DNA from: an uncultured Clostridia bacterium
GTDB taxonomy: Bacteria; Bacillota; Clostridia; Monoglobales; Monoglobaceae
Assembly (NCBI GenBank): GCA_947625905.1
Contig: CANQQJ010000018.1
Location: 1 to 63,095, forward strand
Direction of reading: 5' to 3'
DNA: 63,095 bases
The stretch's first letter is position 1. Each line of letters opens with the position of its first letter. The notes beneath the pieces are model-generated. The model did not search any database, was not told the DNA's origin, and was given only the letters and a program-made list of their open reading frames with translations. Position numbers and translations under genes: made by a program. Shown here piece after piece: positions 24,395 to 33,307 of the stretch.

Positions 24395-27013
24395 TTATTT
24401 AGTGTCGTACCAGCGCTTGCCCGAATTTAGGTCAACGATCAGGGGCACGCGCAGCTTAGCGGCGTTCTGCATCTCCTCGCGCAGAATAGTCTCCACGCGC
24501 TCCCGCTCCTCGGGCACGGCCTCGACTATCAGTTCATCGTGCACCTGAAGGATCAGCTTTGACTTGAGTCCCTCGTCCTTTAGTCTGCGGTAGACGCTGA
24601 CCATGGCGATCTTGATTATATCCGCCGCGGTGCCCTGTATCGGCGCGTTGCGAGCCACCCTCTCGCCGAACGCCCTCGTCACCGCGTTGCTGGCTTTGAG
24701 TTCGGGCAGGTAGCGGCGGCGGTTGTACTTTGTCGTCACATAGCCGTCGGCCTTCGCCTTCTCGACTATGCTCTTCATGTACTCGTCAACGCCGCTGTAA
24801 AAACTTAGGTAGTCATGGATATATTGGTCGGCCTCTTTGCGGCTGACCTTTATGTCCTGCGCCAGCGAGAACGCTCCAATGCCGTACACAATGCCGAAAT
24901 TGACAGCTTTCGCCCGCGATCTCATGGTGGACGTCACCTCGCCGATCGGGACCTTGAACACCTGCGCCGCGGTTCGGGTGTGGATGTCGTCGTTTTCGAG
25001 GAAAGCGGCGCACATGTTTTTGTCGTTTGATATGTCGGCCAGAACTCTGAGCTCGATCTGCGAATAGTCGGCGTCGACCAATATCCTGTCGCCCTCGGCA
25101 GCGAACATCTTTCGTATCTCGCGGCCCAGCTCGGTGCGGACGGGTATGTTCTGAAGGTTGGGCTCGGTACTGCTGATCCTGCCCGTGGCCGTCACGGTCT
25201 GATTGAAGCTCGAGTGTATGCGTCCCGTCTTTTTGTTTATAACGCCTATCAAACCGTCAACGTATGTGGAATCGAGTTTGGTAAGCGCGCGGTACTCAAT
25301 CACAGCCTCAATTATCGGGTGCGAGCCGATCAGCTTTTTCAGCACGTCGATGTTGGTCGAATAGCCGCGCTTGGTCTTTTTGCCGTGGGGCAGCGCCAGC
25401 TTTTCAAACAGAATGTCTCCCAGCTGGAACGGAGATTTGATATTGAACTCCTCGCCCGCGTACTCGTATATATCCTTTGTCAGCACCTCTATGCGCGACT
25501 TGAGCTTGGCGCCGAAATCCGACAGCTCGTTTCTGTCGACGTACATTCCGACGATCTGCATATCGGCGAGCACCTTTATAAGCGGCAGCTCGATATCGAA
25601 ATACAGGCTTTCCTGCCCGTTCTTCTTGAGCTTTTCGCGGAATATTTTTTCAAGGCCGATCACCGCGGCCAGCATCTCCGCGCTGTGCTTATCACCGCCC
25701 ATGCCCGCGTCCATCGAGATCTGCTCGCCCTCGGCCGCTCCGATGTCCGAGCTTAGGCTCCTGCCCAGATAATCAAGGCACAGCAGGTCGATGTCATACT
25801 TGTTTCGGGTCGGAGCGTCTATATAGGCGGCGATCAGCACGTCAAAGCCGAGCCCCTCAAAATCAACGCCCTTTGAGTGTAAGTACAGTATATCGCTCTT
25901 TAGGTCATATCCGATCTTTTTGATATTCTTATCCGCGAAAATATCGCGCAGCGCCTCGGCGTCGGGCTCAAACACATAGATCTTTCCGTCGTCCCCCGTC
26001 GAGAACGTCAGCCGTCCCGTGTCGTGATCAAGACGGAACCGCATTTCCGCACGGTCTTTGATAAGTCCCAGCGCCGCGGACGCCTCGATTTCGACGCTTT
26101 TGGCCGATATTGCCTCGGGCGCTTTTTCGGCCGCGGGCGAGAAATTAAAGCGCTTCATAAACGACTTGAAATTAAGCCGCGTGAACAGCTCCTTGAGCTT
26201 CACGCCGTCGGGAGTTTGGTATTTGTAATCATCAAGCTCAAAATCTATCGGCACGTCGCGAACGATCGTCGCCAGCGTCTTGCTGAGATACGCCCGCTCC
26301 TTATCGTTTTTAAGCTTTGTTCTGACCGAGCTTGTGACGCTGATCTCGTCTATGTTTTCATAGATATAATCAAGGCTTTTGTACTTTTGTATCAGCGAGA
26401 AGGCAGTTTTTTCGCCCACGCCCTTAACTCCCGGAATATTGTCGCTGGGGTCGCCCATCAGCGCCTTGACGTCAATATACTCGGCCGGTGTCACGCCGTA
26501 TTTCTCAACGACCGCGTCCTCGTCGTAGGGCGTGGTGTTTGTGCTGCCTCCGCGCGTTACCACAAGCTTTATCACCGTGCTGTCCGAGGCCAGCTGCAGA
26601 TCGTCCTTGTCGCCGGTCAGTATGCTGCACGCGATGTTTTTCTCGTCGCAAATTCGGGATATTGTGCCGATAATGTCGTCCGCCTCGTAGCCCTCAAGTT
26701 CCACGCACTTGCAGTCCATTGCCCGCAGCACCTCTTTGATAAGAGGCAGCTGCGCCAAAAAGTCGGGCTCGGGCGGCTTGCGCTGCGCCTTGTACCCGTC
26801 GTACATCTTGTGACGGAATGTGGGCGCCTTTAAATCAAACGCCACGCCCAGATAGTCCGGCGTCTCATCGTCCAGATACTTGAGCATGATATTCAAAAAT
26901 CCGTACACCGCGTTTGTCGGCGTGCCGTCGGGCGCAGTCAGAGGCCTTATGCCGTAGTAAGCGCGGTTCAATATGCTGTTTCCGTCGATTATCAATAATT
27001 TTTTCTGTTCCAT
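24395..27013 (-). CDS. polA: DNA polymerase I
   Basis: An 872-residue repair and Okazaki-fragment polymerase. The N-terminal 5' nuclease domain covers about 1-290 (LLIIDGNSILNRAYYG, GYEADDIIGT, GDKDDLQL). The middle about 300-480 is a 3'-5' exonuclease-like fold. It keeps GYDLKSD but lacks the first DxE metal motif (the place reads DHDTGRLTFST), so proofreading is probably absent, as in Thermus and Bacillus enzymes. The polymerase domain has motif A VDADYSQIELRVLA, motif B RSRAKAVNFGIVYG and motif C QVHDELIVEA. The start at 27013 has a GGGAAGG site. It lies 16 bases downstream of the M42-like gene. Confidence 0.95.
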   Translation of the reverse strand: MEQKKLLIIDGNSILNRAYYGIRPLTAPDGTPTNAVYGFLNIMLKYLDDETPDYLGVAFDLKAPTFRHKMYDGYKAQRKPPEPDFLAQLPLIKEVLRAMDCKCVELEGYEADDIIGTISRICDEKNIACSILTGDKDDLQLASDSTVIKLVVTRGGSTNTTPYDEDAVVEKYGVTPAEYIDVKALMGDPSDNIPGVKGVGEKTAFSLIQKYKSLDYIYENIDEISVTSSVRTKLKNDKERAYLSKTLATIVRDVPIDFELDDYKYQTPDGVKLKELFTRLNFKSFMKRFNFSPAAEKAPEAISAKSVEIEASAALGLIKDRAEMRFRLDHDTGRLTFSTGDDGKIYVFEPDAEALRDIFADKNIKKIGYDLKSDILYLHSKGVDFEGLGFDVLIAAYIDAPTRNKYDIDLLCLDYLGRSLSSDIGAAEGEQISMDAGMGGDKHSAEMLAAVIGLEKIFREKLKKNGQESLYFDIELPLIKVLADMQIVGMYVDRNELSDFGAKLKSRIEVLTKDIYEYAGEEFNIKSPFQLGDILFEKLALPHGKKTKRGYSTNIDVLKKLIGSHPIIEAVIEYRALTKLDSTYVDGLIGVINKKTGRIHSSFNQTVTATGRISSTEPNLQNIPVRTELGREIRKMFAAEGDRILVDADYSQIELRVLADISNDKNMCAAFLENDDIHTRTAAQVFKVPIGEVTSTMRSRAKAVNFGIVYGIGAFSLAQDIKVSRKEADQYIHDYLSFYSGVDEYMKSIVEKAKADGYVTTKYNRRRYLPELKASNAVTRAFGERVARNAPIQGTAADIIKIAMVSVYRRLKDEGLKSKLILQVHDELIVEAVPEERERVETILREEMQNAAKLRVPLIVDLNSGKRWYDTK

Positions 27014-27029
27014 TTCCTTCCCTCTCTTT

Positions 27030-28022
27030 TTATTCGGTCTCAAGCAGATCCGTCAATGTCTCATACGCCGCGGCTATATCGCGCTTGTCGACTATCTCCG
27101 AGGCTGTGTTTTTGTTTCTTATCGGAATATCAAGCTCGGCGCAGCGGATCCCCTCGCCCGTGACGCTTACGCTTGAAATATCGCCCGCGCTGTTCTTTTT
27201 GGCAAACGGGATCAGCTTTCCCGATTTTTCCGCTGACTTTCTGAGCATTCGGACCGCGCTTTCGTCGGCGCAGGTCTCGCCTATCACGCTCGGCGCGGCC
27301 ACGCCTTCGCCGAGCTTCGCCCGCTCATCCTCGAGGCAGTCGAGCGTCACCGCGGCGGAAAACTTTGTCTCGTCGAGACCGTGCCTCGTTTTTGAGCCGC
27401 GCAGCCCCGTCTGCTTCTGCGCCGTGAATACGCAGGTCACTCCGCGTCCGAAATCACGCTTGAGCAGTTCGGCAAGCACGGCGCAGCATACGCTTCTCAT
27501 AAGCGCCTTGCCCGTGATTTGATTTTCGCCCAGCTCGGCGAACGCGCTTTTAAACGCGGCGCAGTCGCCTATCATGACGTTTTCCTCCGCGTCGGATTTT
27601 TTGTCGGCTCCTATGTCTATATACAGGTCCTTGAGCGCCGCGGGCTTCTCGCGCTCTTCTTTGGTGGTCAGATGCACCGCCTTGAGTGAGATAATCCCGG
27701 GCAACTTTTTATCGCCCACAACGACGGTCTGCGACATCACCGAGTGGGGCTTCACCGCGCCCACCGCGGCGATATCCAAGAACGCGCCGCCGCCCTCTTT
27801 GACGTTTGTCACGATAAAGCCTGGCTCGTCCATCGCGGTCATGAGCAATATCGGATCGGCGCCTTTTTTCTCGGCGATAAGGCTGCCGAGCGGGTCACGC
27901 CGCACACTGTCGCAAAACGGCTCGATCTCGGCCCTTAAAATGTCTCTGACCTCGTTTTCTCTGCCCGAAACGCCGAACGCCTCGGACAGCTTTTTTATCA
28001 ATTCAATATTAATATTCAGCAT
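27030..28022 (-). CDS. M42-like pseudo-peptidase (catalytic residues lost)
   Basis: A 330-residue paralogue of the M42 glutamyl/deblocking aminopeptidase family, alignable over its whole length with the neighbour at 28022-29044. Nearly every active-site position has changed. AHMD is TAMD here, the bridging-Asp string ALDNRAG is ALMRSVC, the catalytic QEEVGLRG is QKQTGLRG, and the last ligand in RYMHTNVE is IRNKNTASE. One aspartate (VTLDC) remains. The frame is intact and well expressed-looking, so it is probably not decaying. A non-catalytic subunit or regulator of the active partner is the likeliest role. It starts by a TAATG overlap with the active gene, giving 1:1 translation. Confidence 0.8.
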   Translation of the reverse strand: MLNINIELIKKLSEAFGVSGRENEVRDILRAEIEPFCDSVRRDPLGSLIAEKKGADPILLMTAMDEPGFIVTNVKEGGGAFLDIAAVGAVKPHSVMSQTVVVGDKKLPGIISLKAVHLTTKEEREKPAALKDLYIDIGADKKSDAEENVMIGDCAAFKSAFAELGENQITGKALMRSVCCAVLAELLKRDFGRGVTCVFTAQKQTGLRGSKTRHGLDETKFSAAVTLDCLEDERAKLGEGVAAPSVIGETCADESAVRMLRKSAEKSGKLIPFAKKNSAGDISSVSVTGEGIRCAELDIPIRNKNTASEIVDKRDIAAAYETLTDLLETE

Positions 28023-29044
28023 TATTCGCTCTCACCGTCCTTCGCGAATTTTTCGACCGCCGCCGCGGCCAGCTCAGCCACAGCCTCAATGTCGGTGATT
28101 TTAACGACTTCAACGTTGGTGTGCATATATCTGAGCGGGATCGAGATCAAAACGGTCCTTACGCCCTCGCCCGCGGTCTGGATAGCCCACGCCGTTGTGC
28201 CCGACGCGCCCCCCGCGGCCTCGATCTTGTAAGGTATACCGCTTGCCTCGGCGGTCTCGATAAGCTCAAGGCTCAGGTCATAGTCAACGCTCGGCCCGCG
28301 AAGTATGACCGGACCGCAGCCAAGGTCAAACACGCCGGGGTCTTTTTCGGAATCCACGGTGGTGCCGTGGGTCACGTCGACGACCACGGCGATATCGGGC
28401 TTTATCGAAAACGCGCCGGTATACGAGCCGCGCAGGCCGACCTCCTCCTGAGTTGAAAACAGGACGTATATGTCGGCGCCGAGCTGTTTTCCGTCGAGCT
28501 TTTCGAGCACCGACAGCATGGCCGCCATTCCCGCGCGGTTGTCCAGCGCGCCCGAACAGAGATTTCCGCAGAGCAGACTCTCGGTCTCGTAATCAAAGGC
28601 TGTAAAGTCGCCGACCCTGACAAGCTTTTCGGCCTCGTCTCGGCTGCCGCATCCTATATATATTTTCATGTTTTTGATCTCGGGCGTCTTTTCGGGAGCC
28701 TCGTCGTCGACCGCTATAACTCCTGTTATCGTTTGGCTGCCGTAAACTCTCACTCTCAGCCCGGGCAGTATCCGGGCGTCCACTCCGCCCACCGCCGCGA
28801 ACTTTAGGCTTCCGCTTTCCTCGATCTCGGTGACGATCAGACCCACCTGGTCCATGTGCGCCTCGAGCATGATCTTTGATTTTCCGCCGCCGCGCCTTAT
28901 TCCCAGGAGATTCCCCATTCGGTCGCGTCTCACCTCGCCGCAGTATTTTTTGAGATACTCTTCCGCGATCTCGGCCACGGGGCTCTCGTTTCCGCTTATG
29001 CCGCGCGGCTCGGTCAGCCGCCGAAGCAGATCTTCGATATTCAT
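28022..29044 (-). CDS. M42 family metallopeptidase (active form)
   Basis: A 340-residue cytosolic aminopeptidase of the M42 family; relatives form 12-subunit tetrahedral particles that trim peptides. Active-site strings are complete: EAHMDQVGL (His, Asp), GALDNRAG (bridging Asp), STQEEVGLRG (catalytic and ligand Glu), VVDVTHG (Asp) and LRYMHTNVE (His). The ATG at 29044 has GGAAGGA 9 bases upstream; a TTG three codons earlier is not used. It is first of a probable three-gene transcript with the pseudo-peptidase and polA. Confidence 0.9.
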   Translation of the reverse strand: MNIEDLLRRLTEPRGISGNESPVAEIAEEYLKKYCGEVRRDRMGNLLGIRRGGGKSKIMLEAHMDQVGLIVTEIEESGSLKFAAVGGVDARILPGLRVRVYGSQTITGVIAVDDEAPEKTPEIKNMKIYIGCGSRDEAEKLVRVGDFTAFDYETESLLCGNLCSGALDNRAGMAAMLSVLEKLDGKQLGADIYVLFSTQEEVGLRGSYTGAFSIKPDIAVVVDVTHGTTVDSEKDPGVFDLGCGPVILRGPSVDYDLSLELIETAEASGIPYKIEAAGGASGTTAWAIQTAGEGVRTVLISIPLRYMHTNVEVVKITDIEAVAELAAAAVEKFAKDGESE

Positions 29045-29151
29045 ATGCTTCAATCCTTCCTAAAATATTGTCATCAAAAATTCATATTGCATAAAACCGC
29101 CTCCCTTTGAATATTATTAAGCATTGATCAAATTACCAACGGGGGCGTGTT

Positions 29152-29874
29152 ATGAACAAGCTTGTCAAGTCCGATGTGTATTATCCGGCCGTTGTTCCTC
29201 TCAAAGACGGCCGCTCCGCCGGGAGCAAAGGCAAAGCTTCGGCGGCCGTCCGCCGCTTTTTATTCAAAAACAAGCGGCGCATATTGCTTTGCGCCTGCCT
29301 TATAGCCGCGGGCGCGGCATTCGGAGTTTTGGCCTATATCCGTATGTCCGTTGAAAACAAAAACTCGGTGTTCGCCTATATGCAGAACTATTTCAGCGGC
29401 TCGGTGCTGCTGGGAGCGTCGCCCGGCGAAATTTTCAAGGCGGCGTTTCCGACGCTTCTCATCACCGGAATTATTATGGCGCTCGGCGGCATACTTCCGC
29501 CGCTGCTTCCCATCGCGCTGGCGCGCCTGATATTCAAAGGGTTCAGCATGGGCTTTTCGACCGCGTTTTTTATCGCGAGATACGGGCCCAAGGGCGCCGC
29601 TTTCGCGCTTGTTTCGGTGGTCCTGTGCGGCGCTCTGCCGCTTTGCGCCTCGGTGTGGCTTTTGCTCGAGTGCCGAGCGGCTCGAGGCGAGACTCCGCCG
29701 AAACGCGGAAAAAAGCGTCTTATCTCTTGGTTTTCAATAAAGCCCAAAGCGCTGCTCACCGCCGCCGTCTGCCTCTCGGTGTTCGTCGGCGCGGCTCTCG
29801 TCTCGGCGCTTTTTGACAGCGTGATAGGCCACGGCCTGATGAAAAGCCTGTACGGAATATTCACCGCGTTTTAG
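29152..29874 (+). CDS. SpoIIM-like (DUF95) membrane protein
   Basis: A 240-residue protein with a basic N-terminal cytoplasmic region and about five hydrophobic segments. The glycine-rich central stretch (ALARLIFKGFSMGFSTAFFIARYGPKG, read in parts) and the order of helices resemble stage II sporulation protein M, which works with SpoIID and SpoIIP during engulfment. Similarity is by eye only. GGGGGCG precedes the ATG. It is divergent from the M42 gene and convergent with the AraC gene, so it stands alone. Confidence 0.5.
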   Translation: MNKLVKSDVYYPAVVPLKDGRSAGSKGKASAAVRRFLFKNKRRILLCACLIAAGAAFGVLAYIRMSVENKNSVFAYMQNYFSGSVLLGASPGEIFKAAFPTLLITGIIMALGGILPPLLPIALARLIFKGFSMGFSTAFFIARYGPKGAAFALVSVVLCGALPLCASVWLLLECRAARGETPPKRGKKRLISWFSIKPKALLTAAVCLSVFVGAALVSALFDSVIGHGLMKSLYGIFTAF

Positions 29875-29880
29875 CCCGCG

Positions 29881-30699
29881 CTATATCAGGTGCCTGTATT
29901 TGTTCGGCGAAACGCCGTACTCGCCTTTGAAGGTTGTGGCGAAATAATTGCTGTCGCTGAATCCGCACTTGGCGGCAACATCGGTAATCGATACAAAATC
30001 CGGGCTTTTCAGCATGTCCTCCGCTTTGTGCAGACGGAACTTGCACAGATATTCCTTAAATCCGATACCGGTCTCCTTTTTGAATTTCTTTGAGAAATAT
30101 GTCGAGCTCATATGGACGTGGTCAGCGGTCTTGCCGAGACTTATATCGGCGCTGAAATTCATTCTGATATAATCGATCGCGTTTCTTATAACCTCGTCGA
30201 GGGTGTCCTGGTCGGAACGGTACTCGTACGACTGGCGGCTGTAGCGCCTCAGCATTTGTATCAGCATTGTAGATAACACTCCGCGTATCATGATTTCCGA
30301 CATGCAGTCGGGCGCGCTGAGCTCGGCCTCGATCTCTTTGAACATCTGCTTGACGCGGCCCCGCATGATCTCGGGCACATGGATTATTATCGAGTCAAAA
30401 CTGTCAAAGCTGAGCTCGTCGTCGCCGCAGTTCTTGAGCTCGGCTATCGCGCTGTCGGGAAACATAAGAACCGTCCGCACATGGGTGTTATTATCTCCCG
30501 ACAGTGTTTTGTGTATTCTTCCGCTTTTTATGAACACCAAGCTTCCCTCGGACAGGCTGTAAAGCTTTGTGTCCACAAACATTTTGCTTTTGCCCTCCTC
30601 AAGATAATACAGCTCGTTGTCGCGGTGAAAATGCGGGCGGGTCCCGTGGCGCTTGCCGCGGCGGACCGTTGATATCCTGATCTTATCATCCTGTATCAT
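29881..30699 (-). CDS. AraC-family transcriptional regulator with cupin sensor
   Basis: A 272-residue DNA-binding regulator. Residues about 15-90 form a cupin-type ligand pocket (RPHFHRDNELYYLEEGK). The C-terminal about 100 residues carry two helix-turn-helix motifs. These end in the family signature KKFKKETGIGFKEYLCKFRL and DVAAKCGFSDSNYFATTFK. Such proteins usually sense sugars or other small carbon sources. No operon partner is adjacent, so the target is unknown. A perfect CCACATGTGG palindrome next to its -10 box suggests regulation of its own promoter. Confidence 0.88.
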   Translation of the reverse strand: MIQDDKIRISTVRRGKRHGTRPHFHRDNELYYLEEGKSKMFVDTKLYSLSEGSLVFIKSGRIHKTLSGDNNTHVRTVLMFPDSAIAELKNCGDDELSFDSFDSIIIHVPEIMRGRVKQMFKEIEAELSAPDCMSEIMIRGVLSTMLIQMLRRYSRQSYEYRSDQDTLDEVIRNAIDYIRMNFSADISLGKTADHVHMSSTYFSKKFKKETGIGFKEYLCKFRLHKAEDMLKSPDFVSITDVAAKCGFSDSNYFATTFKGEYGVSPNKYRHLI

Positions 30700-30734
30700 A
30701 TAGTCGCCACCTTATAAACTTAATTAATATGCTT

Positions 30735-30750
30735 ATTATACCACATGTGG
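30735..30750 (-). promoter_or_regulatory. -10 box with adjoining CCACATGTGG palindrome
   Basis: TATAAT (complement of 30735-30740) lies directly beside a perfect 10-bp palindrome at 30741-30750, upstream of the AraC-type gene. No good -35 is seen. An operator or activator site is possible. Confidence 0.4.
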
Positions 30751-30841
30751 CAAAAAAATAAAGGTTTTTCTGAAAATAAACAAAATTTCTATAGAAATCA
30801 GAAAAAAATCCCGTATAGCAGCTGCCCGCCGATCGCTTTGC

Positions 30842-30870
30842 TTGACACCCGCGCAGAAAATTGTTATAAT
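30842..30870 (+). promoter_or_regulatory. consensus promoter of radC
   Basis: Perfect TTGACA (30842-30847), a 17-base spacer and perfect TATAAT (30865-30870). Confidence 0.9.
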
Positions 30871-30904
30871 ATTTTAAATAAAAAAGATCAAGCGGTGTGA
30901 TATT

Positions 30905-31597
30905 ATGAGTGAAAAAAACGTCCACGCGGGACACAGACAAAGAATGTACGAAAAGGCCGAAAAGATCGGTTACGACAGCCTGCCCGAGCATGAGCTGCTG
31001 GAAATAATGCTGTTTTCGGTGATACCCAGGGCGAATACAAACGTGATCGCCCACGAACTTATCAAAAAATTCGGCTCAGCATACGGCGCCCTGACGGCTC
31101 CGCTTGATGAGCTTTTGAAGGTGGACGGCGTCGGACCCGCCGCGGCAAAATTTCTGCGCAGCCTGCCCATGACCATGAAGGCGGTGGCGGCGGCAAAAAA
31201 TTCTTATCTCCGCGAGGGATACACCAAAAAGGGTTCAAGTCCCGACGAACTCAGGGAGTATATATGCTCTCAGTACCTCGACACCGATCAGGAACGCGTG
31301 ATCGTCTGGTATTTGAGTTCAAATCTCAAGATCATAAAGCAGAGCGTTTTTGAGAGCGGAAGCTTCGACTCGGCCGAGGTCAACACGAGCGTCATCGCGC
31401 GCGAGGCGGTCACGTGCGGCGCGGCGTATGTTATACTTAGCCACAACCACCCCAGCGGGATAGCCTTCCCCAGCGAGGCCGACAGAATGGTTACCGCCGA
31501 GATCAAGGAAGCTCTCAAGTGCGTCGGCGTTAAACTCTTTGACCACATAATATCCGCCGGCGCCGAATACTACAGCTTCAGAGAAAGAATGTTTTAA
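30905..31597 (+). CDS. radC: RadC/JAB domain protein
   Basis: A 230-residue protein of the RadC (UPF0758) family. The N-terminal helix-hairpin-helix region includes LDELLKVDGVGPAAAKFL (about 63-80). The C-terminal JAB/MPN metalloprotease-like fold has the JAMM zinc motif LSHNHPSG (about residue 180) with a downstream Asp. The family was once linked to DNA repair, but its true activity is unsettled. It has its own strong promoter and terminator. Confidence 0.93.
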   Translation: MSEKNVHAGHRQRMYEKAEKIGYDSLPEHELLEIMLFSVIPRANTNVIAHELIKKFGSAYGALTAPLDELLKVDGVGPAAAKFLRSLPMTMKAVAAAKNSYLREGYTKKGSSPDELREYICSQYLDTDQERVIVWYLSSNLKIIKQSVFESGSFDSAEVNTSVIAREAVTCGAAYVILSHNHPSGIAFPSEADRMVTAEIKEALKCVGVKLFDHIISAGAEYYSFRERMF

Positions 31598-31598
31598 A

Positions 31599-31625
31599 AA
31601 ACAGCCGCGTCGGGCGGCTGTTTTG
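31599..31625. terminator. bidirectional terminator between radC and FHA gene
   Basis: Stem AACAGCCGC / GCGGCTGTT with a short loop, A-run on the left and T-run on the right, between two converging genes. Confidence 0.85.
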
Positions 31626-31627
31626 AT

Positions 31628-32275
31628 TTATAAATTAATTCTTATCTGGCGGTCGCCGAGAGTCAGCATATCGTTGTTTTTGAGCTCAACCACGTGTTTG
31701 AGCGGCTTGCCGTTTAAGAGCGTGCCGTTGGTCGAGTTGTTGTCTTCGACCATAAGCTTGTTCCTATCCTTGACCAATATGCAGTGCACCGACGATACCA
31801 TCGGCTTCGGAACCACAACGTCGCACTTGGGGTTTCTGCCGATAAGCGCCTCGCCCGTTACCGAAAGCTTATATGTCTTGTTTGTTTCTATTATGGTCAC
31901 CGAAACATCTATCCCCGCGCCGGAGCGCACAGATCCCGCCTCGGAGCCGGCCTCGTTTTCATCTTCGCCTTCGTTTTCGGTTTCCGCCTCGGTTCCGCCC
32001 GCGTCGTTATCTGTATCTAAGTCCAAGTCATTGTCCTCGTCGGCCCCGTCGGCCTCGTAAGTTTCCTCGTCACCATCGATCTGCTCATCATCGGCGGCGC
32101 TCTCCGCCTGCCTTTCGGAGCCCGCAAAAACACGGTTCCCCGCAGGCGCGGCGTAGCCGACGCTTTCGGGCTCGTCTTTTATTTTGGGCTTTTTGAAAAG
32201 CCCGATACATATAAAGAGCATGGACAGCGCGAACAAAAAGCCCGCCGCTCCAAGTATCTCATATAATATTTTCAT
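31628..32275 (-). CDS. membrane-anchored FHA-domain protein
   Basis: A 215-residue protein with one N-terminal membrane helix (about 6-27). A very acidic Asp/Glu/Ala linker covers about 30-120. A C-terminal FHA domain at about 125-213 has GRNPKCDVVV, the SSVHC core and the NSTNGTLLNG loop. FHA domains bind phosphothreonine peptides. It is co-transcribed after a PP2C-like phosphatase, which suggests a Ser/Thr phosphorylation circuit; the kinase is not in the window. AGGGAT precedes the ATG. Confidence 0.85.
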   Translation of the reverse strand: MKILYEILGAAGFLFALSMLFICIGLFKKPKIKDEPESVGYAAPAGNRVFAGSERQAESAADDEQIDGDEETYEADGADEDNDLDLDTDNDAGGTEAETENEGEDENEAGSEAGSVRSGAGIDVSVTIIETNKTYKLSVTGEALIGRNPKCDVVVPKPMVSSVHCILVKDRNKLMVEDNNSTNGTLLNGKPLKHVVELKNNDMLTLGDRQIRINL

Positions 32276-32313
32276 GCTGATCCCTCCGCTCTTAATTTTT
32301 CCGTTTGGCCGCT

Positions 32314-33021
32314 TTAAAAAATAATGGTAACCGCGCTGTAGTTGTCGTCAGGCGTGCGCCCCTTAAGTATGCGGAGCATTTTACGCAGCCATTCCGATGA
32401 TGACCCGGAACGCTTCAGCGTACGCTCCACCTGCCGCTCGGTCACTTTTTCCCAGAATCCGTCCGAACATATGAGGACCGCGTCGCCCTTGTGCACGGCG
32501 ATCGGCTCTGTGACCTCGGCGGCGCACATGGGGTCTGCCCCCATATAAGCGGTCAGCTTGCGCCGATCGCGGCTTTTGCGTATGCCGGGGAAACGGAACT
32601 TGCCCTCGGCGTGCGCCAGATACGCCAGAGAATGGTCCGGCGTTATATATTGAAGATAATTTTCGCTCAGATAGTACATGCGGCAGTTTCCCAGATGTCC
32701 GCTTACGACCACGTTCCCGTCGGTCAGGACCAACACGGCGGAGGCCTTGTACTCGCTGCCGCCGCTTTCGTGGGTCTTGCCCCAAAGCTTCTCGTCGGCG
32801 TTTTTGAAATACTCGGTCACGGTCTCGCCGCTTATGTCGGATGTCGCCTTGAAATCTTCCATAAATGAGTCGATAACCGTCTCGGCTGTGCCGAGACCGG
32901 GGTCGGAGCTGGGCGAGCCGTCACACACGGCGAAGCAGCCGACGCCGCCGTCCTCCATCATTCCGAGATAATCGCAGTTCACGCCGGTGCCGCCCGAATT
33001 GCGTACCGATGAAATATCCAT
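32314..33021 (-). CDS. PP2C-like protein phosphatase
   Basis: A 235-residue Ser/Thr phosphatase of the PP2C/PrpC fold. Metal-binding aspartates are visible in GVNCDYLG, AVCDGSP, ICSDGFWE and the final TPDDNYSAV. Two differences from the usual pattern are notable. The first DG is followed by Ser-Pro rather than GMGG/GVGG, and the usual GDSR reads GNCR (about residue 110). Activity is likely but perhaps altered. It is first gene of a unit with the FHA protein, behind a consensus promoter. Confidence 0.8.
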   Translation of the reverse strand: MDISSVRNSGGTGVNCDYLGMMEDGGVGCFAVCDGSPSSDPGLGTAETVIDSFMEDFKATSDISGETVTEYFKNADEKLWGKTHESGGSEYKASAVLVLTDGNVVVSGHLGNCRMYYLSENYLQYITPDHSLAYLAHAEGKFRFPGIRKSRDRRKLTAYMGADPMCAAEVTEPIAVHKGDAVLICSDGFWEKVTERQVERTLKRSGSSSEWLRKMLRILKGRTPDDNYSAVTIIF

Positions 33022-33050
33022 AACTTGGTCTCCTAAACATATATAGAACT

Positions 33051-33079
33051 ATTATACTGTAAATTTTTCGTACTGTCAA
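33051..33079 (-). promoter_or_regulatory. promoter of PP2C-FHA unit
   Basis: TTGACA (complement of 33074-33079), a 17-base spacer and TATAAT (complement of 33051-33056). Confidence 0.88.
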
Positions 33080-33091
33080 GCGGATAAGCGC

Positions 33092-33130
33092 AAAAAAACA
33101 GCCGTTCTTTGGTCAACGGCTGCCTTTTGT
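33092..33130. terminator. terminator downstream of fba
   Basis: Stem CAGCCGTT (33099-33106) / AACGGCTG (33115-33122). Seven A on the left become a T-run for minus-strand transcripts. The rest of 33131-33307 is AT-rich with no gene seen. Confidence 0.7.
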
Positions 33131-33307
33131 TTTAAAAAAATCAACACCTATGTGTGTCATAATAGGAAATTAATTTTTTTTGCGTGTTTAAACGTGTATA
33201 AAATAATTATACAAATATATAATAACAGATTTTTTTAGGTTTGTCAACCATATTATACGCTGATTTTTAATAAAATCCCGATATTTTAATAAAATCTGTC
33301 AATTCCT

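Noticed and set aside
24395..27013. Proofreading DNA polymerase I
   Set aside because: The exonuclease-like domain lacks the first DxE metal motif, so only polymerase and 5' nuclease activities are supported.
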